Shown here: piece after piece, positions 5,932-8,237 of the stretch
Numbering within the stretch: the first letter of the stretch is position 1
How the letters are laid out: each line of letters starts with the position of its first letter
NCBI GenBank assembly: GCA_030040455.1
Contig: JASHTR010000297.1
Location: 1-8,237, forward strand
Length of the DNA: 8,237 nucleotides
Reading direction: 5' to 3'
Source: Terriglobia bacterium
GTDB lineage: Bacteria > Acidobacteriota > Terriglobia > UBA7540
Program-made: the position numbers and the translations under genes
The notes under the pieces: model-generated
Database searches by the model: none
Told to the model about the DNA's origin: nothing
What the model saw: only the letters and a program-made list of their open reading frames with translations

Positions 5932-5951
5932 GTTATCATCGGTTATCATCG
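5932..5951 (+). repeat. Perfect 10-bp tandem duplication upstream of nfo
   Basis: GTTATCATCG occurs twice head to tail (5932-5941 and 5942-5951), ending 25 bases before the nfo ATG. The second copy runs into the palindrome ATCGAT. The spacing of one helical turn would suit two repressor or activator subunits on one DNA face, but it may be simple slippage. No confident -10/-35 pair is visible around it. Confidence 0.5.
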
Positions 5952-5976
5952 ATAGTAGGCTTTCATCGAGGCGTTC

Positions 5977-6840
5977 ATGAAGGTAGGGGTTCACACGTCG
6001 ATTGCGGGCGGGGTGGAAAATGCTGCCCATCACGCGAAGAAGATTGGATGTGACACCTTCCAGATGTTTTCCGCCAATCCGCGCGGCTGGCGAGCCACGG
6101 CGCTCGAGCCCGAGGCTTGCCTGAAGTTCCGCGTGGCTCGGGAGAAGTATCAACTCGCGCCGGTCGTCATTCACGATAACTATCTCATTAACCTGGCTTC
6201 TGCTGACTCCTTCATCCGAGAAAAGTCTATTGCTGCGTTCCGGGGAGAGTTGGCGCGAGCGACAGCCTTGGGAGCGGACTATCTCGTTACGCATCCGGGC
6301 AGCAGCAAGGGAACCACAACCGAACGAGCGATTGCGAATTGCGTCGAGTCTTTGAAGAAGGCGGCTGACGGCTTCCATCTCGACGGCCTGACCGTTCTTA
6401 TTGAGAATACGGCGGGGCAGGGGTCAGCGATTGGCAGGACGTTTGAAGAGGTCGCCGGGATGATGCGCGGGGCGTGTCGCGCGCTTCCCGTGGGCGCTTG
6501 CATCGACACGGCGCATTGCTTTGCGGCGGGGTATTCGATTCACACCCCAGACGGATTGGACAAGACAGTTCTTCAGCTCGATGCGACGGTTGGCGTTGCC
6601 AAGGTGCGCGTTATTCATGCCAATGACTCGAAAACGGTCTTTGATTCTCATGCTGACCGCCACGAGCATATTGGCAAAGGCTATATCGGCGCTGAGGCCT
6701 TTCGGCGCATCGTGCAGCATCCGAAGCTGCGAGCCATTCCGTTCATCTGTGAGACGCCGGTGGACCGGCCGGGCGATGATAAACGAAACATCCGCATGAT
6801 GCGAAAGCTGGCGAACGAAAAACCAGAAACTACAAACTAG
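5977..6840 (+). CDS. nfo: Endonuclease IV (AP endonuclease, base-excision repair)
   Basis: The 287-residue TIM-barrel enzyme cleaves DNA 5' of abasic sites and trims blocked 3' ends in cytoplasmic base-excision repair. All nine residues expected for the trinuclear zinc centre are present: H66 (IHDNYLINLA), H106 (THPGS), E143 (IENTAGQGS), D177 and H180 (CIDTAHCFAAGY), H214 (IHANDSK), D227 and H229 (HADRHEH) and E259 (CETP). The length is typical. ATG 5977 has a GAGG Shine-Dalgarno at 5968-5971, five bases away. The last residues (NEKPETTN) come from a heptamer-repeat tract that also supplies the stop codon, so the original C-terminus may have been altered. It is probably transcribed from the gap carrying the 10-bp tandem repeat and may continue into leuS 41 bases downstream. 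Confidence 0.97.
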   Translation: MKVGVHTSIAGGVENAAHHAKKIGCDTFQMFSANPRGWRATALEPEACLKFRVAREKYQLAPVVIHDNYLINLASADSFIREKSIAAFRGELARATALGADYLVTHPGSSKGTTTERAIANCVESLKKAADGFHLDGLTVLIENTAGQGSAIGRTFEEVAGMMRGACRALPVGACIDTAHCFAAGYSIHTPDGLDKTVLQLDATVGVAKVRVIHANDSKTVFDSHADRHEHIGKGYIGAEAFRRIVQHPKLRAIPFICETPVDRPGDDKRNIRMMRKLANEKPETTN

Positions 6841-6848
6841 AAACCAGA
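6821..6848 (+). repeat. Heptamer tandem array across the nfo stop codon
   Basis: Four 7-base units of consensus AACYASA lie in register, with the first and last identical (AACCAGA, 6821-6827 and 6842-6848). The nfo TAG (6838-6840) lies in the third unit. The repeat thus defines the last few nfo codons and most of the short gap before leuS. The unit differs from that of the array upstream of nfo, but period and position at a gene end are alike. Confidence 0.55.
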
Positions 6849-6881
6849 AGGCTGATTTCTTTTAACTTTCAACTGCCTCAC

Positions 6882-8237
6882 ATGGACTCGCAATACGACC
6901 CTCAACAAATTGAAATCAAGTGGCAAAAAGTCTGGGCAGAGAAAAAGCTCTTTGATGCGGATCCCTCCTCGGACCGGAAGAAGTATTACGTCCTGGAAAT
7001 GCTGCCCTATCCCTCCGGGGACATCCACATGGGCCACGTGCGGAACTATTCGATTGGGGATGCAGTGGCGCGATACAAATGGATGCAGGGTTACAACGTG
7101 CTCCACCCGATCGGATGGGACGCTTTCGGGTTGCCGGCTGAGAATGCCGCGATCAAGCACCAGCGGCATCCCTCGGAGTTTACGTTCAGCTATATCGAGC
7201 GGATGCGCGATCAGCTCAAGCGCCTGGGGCTTAGTTACGACTGGCGACGCGAGATTGCCACCTGCGTGCCGGAATATTATCGCTGGAACCAGTGGTTTTT
7301 TCTGCGCATGTTCGAGCGCGGCCTGGCCTATCGCAAGAAAGGCCGGGTGAACTGGTGCCCGCTCTGCGAGACGGTCCTGGCGAACGAGCAGGTGATTGAT
7401 GGGTGCTGCTGGCGGCATGAAGACACTCCGGTGATGGAGCGAGAGCTCGAGCAGTGGTTCCTGAAGATTACCGCCTACGCCGAGCGGTTGCTGGTGGATA
7501 TGAAGCATCTCCTCCGCTGGCCCGAGCGCGTTCTGACCATGCAGGAGAACTGGATTGGAAAATCGAAGGGGACGCTGGTGGATTTTCGGGTCGATGACAC
7601 CGGTGATCTGATTCGGGTGTTTACAACCCGCGTGGACACGATTTTCGGCTGCACGGCCATCCTCCTGGCGCCGGACCATCCCTTGGTCGAAAAGCTGATC
7701 GCAGGCTCCAAATCACCGGCAGAGCTCGAAGAGGCCGCGGAGCGGATCAAGGCTTCAGCGGCGCGGGCGCGCGCGAGCTTGAACCTGGAAAAACAAGGAG
7801 CGTTCACGGGGTTTACGGCTCGCAACCCCTTTAGTGGCGAAAGTGTCCCGGTGTGGCTTGCCAATTTCGTGTTGATGGAATACGGCGCGGGGGCCGTCAT
7901 GGCCGTCCCCGCCCATGACCAGCGCGACTTTGAATTTTGCACTGCCTATGGATTGCCGATTCGACGGGTGATTGAGCCGTTCGACGGCGGCGTAGCGGAT
8001 GTCACGAAGGCTGCATTCGTGGATTACGGCAAGCTCGTCCATTCGGGTCCTTTCAGCGGCCTCGCTTCTGAAGAAGCCATTGACCGAATGACCGAGAAGG
8101 CGGAGAACGAGGGCTTTGGCGAGAGGGCGGTCGAGTATCGCCTTCGCGACTGGGGCATCTCGCGGCAGCGCTATTGGGGAACGCCGATCCCCATCATCTA
8201 TTGCGACGATTGCGGAGTCGTTCCGGTGCCGGAAAAC
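6882..8237 (+). CDS. leuS: Leucyl-tRNA synthetase (5' part)
   Basis: The frame stays open from ATG 6882 to the window end, giving the first 452 codons of a protein usually of 800-870 residues; the KMSKS and anticodon-binding parts lie beyond. LeuRS charges tRNA-Leu in the cytoplasm. The bacterial HIGH motif appears as HMGH (49-52) after the LEMLPYPSGDI stretch. A zinc module follows with C159, C162, C176 and H179. The CP1 editing domain shows the threonine-rich TTRVDTIFG (248-256) and the GAGAVMAVPAHDQRD region ending at 349, whose conserved Asp is used in editing mischarged tRNA. The catalytic core resumes at RDWGISRQRYWG. No Shine-Dalgarno is clear before the ATG, but there is no in-frame alternative start between it and the nfo stop, and the initial residues match the family. 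Editing and synthesis both appear intact. Confidence 0.97.
   Translation, partial: MDSQYDPQQIEIKWQKVWAEKKLFDADPSSDRKKYYVLEMLPYPSGDIHMGHVRNYSIGDAVARYKWMQGYNVLHPIGWDAFGLPAENAAIKHQRHPSEFTFSYIERMRDQLKRLGLSYDWRREIATCVPEYYRWNQWFFLRMFERGLAYRKKGRVNWCPLCETVLANEQVIDGCCWRHEDTPVMERELEQWFLKITAYAERLLVDMKHLLRWPERVLTMQENWIGKSKGTLVDFRVDDTGDLIRVFTTRVDTIFGCTAILLAPDHPLVEKLIAGSKSPAELEEAAERIKASAARARASLNLEKQGAFTGFTARNPFSGESVPVWLANFVLMEYGAGAVMAVPAHDQRDFEFCTAYGLPIRRVIEPFDGGVADVTKAAFVDYGKLVHSGPFSGLASEEAIDRMTEKAENEGFGERAVEYRLRDWGISRQRYWGTPIPIIYCDDCGVVPVPEN

Noticed and set aside
5860..5951. CRISPR array
   Set aside because: Units are 7 and 10 bases with no spacers; this is simple tandem repetition.
6837..7679. Open frame of 280 codons on the minus strand
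   Set aside because: Antisense to leuS, which carries the HMGH and editing motifs across the same bases.

Overview
The window is about 8.2 kb of GC-rich, tightly packed bacterial chromosome. Every credible gene lies on the + strand and the content is almost entirely housekeeping. The MetRS and LeuRS proteins look like those of soil Acidobacteriota, and the small palindromic and heptameric repeats fit that kind of genome. This placement is an inference from protein style, not from a search. There are no rRNA or tRNA genes, CRISPR arrays, phage genes or insertion sequences.

Layout, left to right. The 3' end of larC (nickel insertion into the lactate-racemase cofactor) runs to 447. A perfect 10-bp inverted repeat sits on its stop codon. 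Next is metG (methionyl-tRNA synthetase with a C-terminal tRNA-binding domain, 477-2699). A small hicB-hicA toxin-antitoxin pair (2760-3261) separates metG from tatD (metal-dependent nuclease, 3266-4054). A 132-bp gap follows, almost filled by palindromic repeat sequence. Then come a secreted esterase-fold protein (4187-5860), a 116-bp gap with short tandem repeats, nfo (endonuclease IV, 5977-6840) and the first 452 codons of leuS (6882 to the window end). No gene-free stretch exceeds 300 bases.

Functionally there are two aminoacyl-tRNA synthetases, two nucleases (AP-site repair and the TatD family), one metallocofactor maturation protein, one exported hydrolase and one TA module. metG and tatD are often neighbours in bacteria, so hicBA looks like an insertion into a conserved pair.

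The most notable signal is the density of small repeats, several of them inside or touching coding sequence. metG appears to carry two extra in-frame segments of about 27-29 residues. One of these, and the linker before the C-terminal domain, are encoded by hairpin-forming DNA. The esterase gene has a near-perfect palindrome just after its signal peptide. Heptamer arrays begin on the esterase stop codon and run through the nfo stop codon. An eight-base sequence that starts the metG linker element recurs across the tatD stop codon. Together these suggest mobile or amplifying palindromic elements that tolerate insertion into genes, comparable in principle to the Rickettsia palindromic elements. 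Copy-number evidence from the rest of the genome is needed to confirm that.
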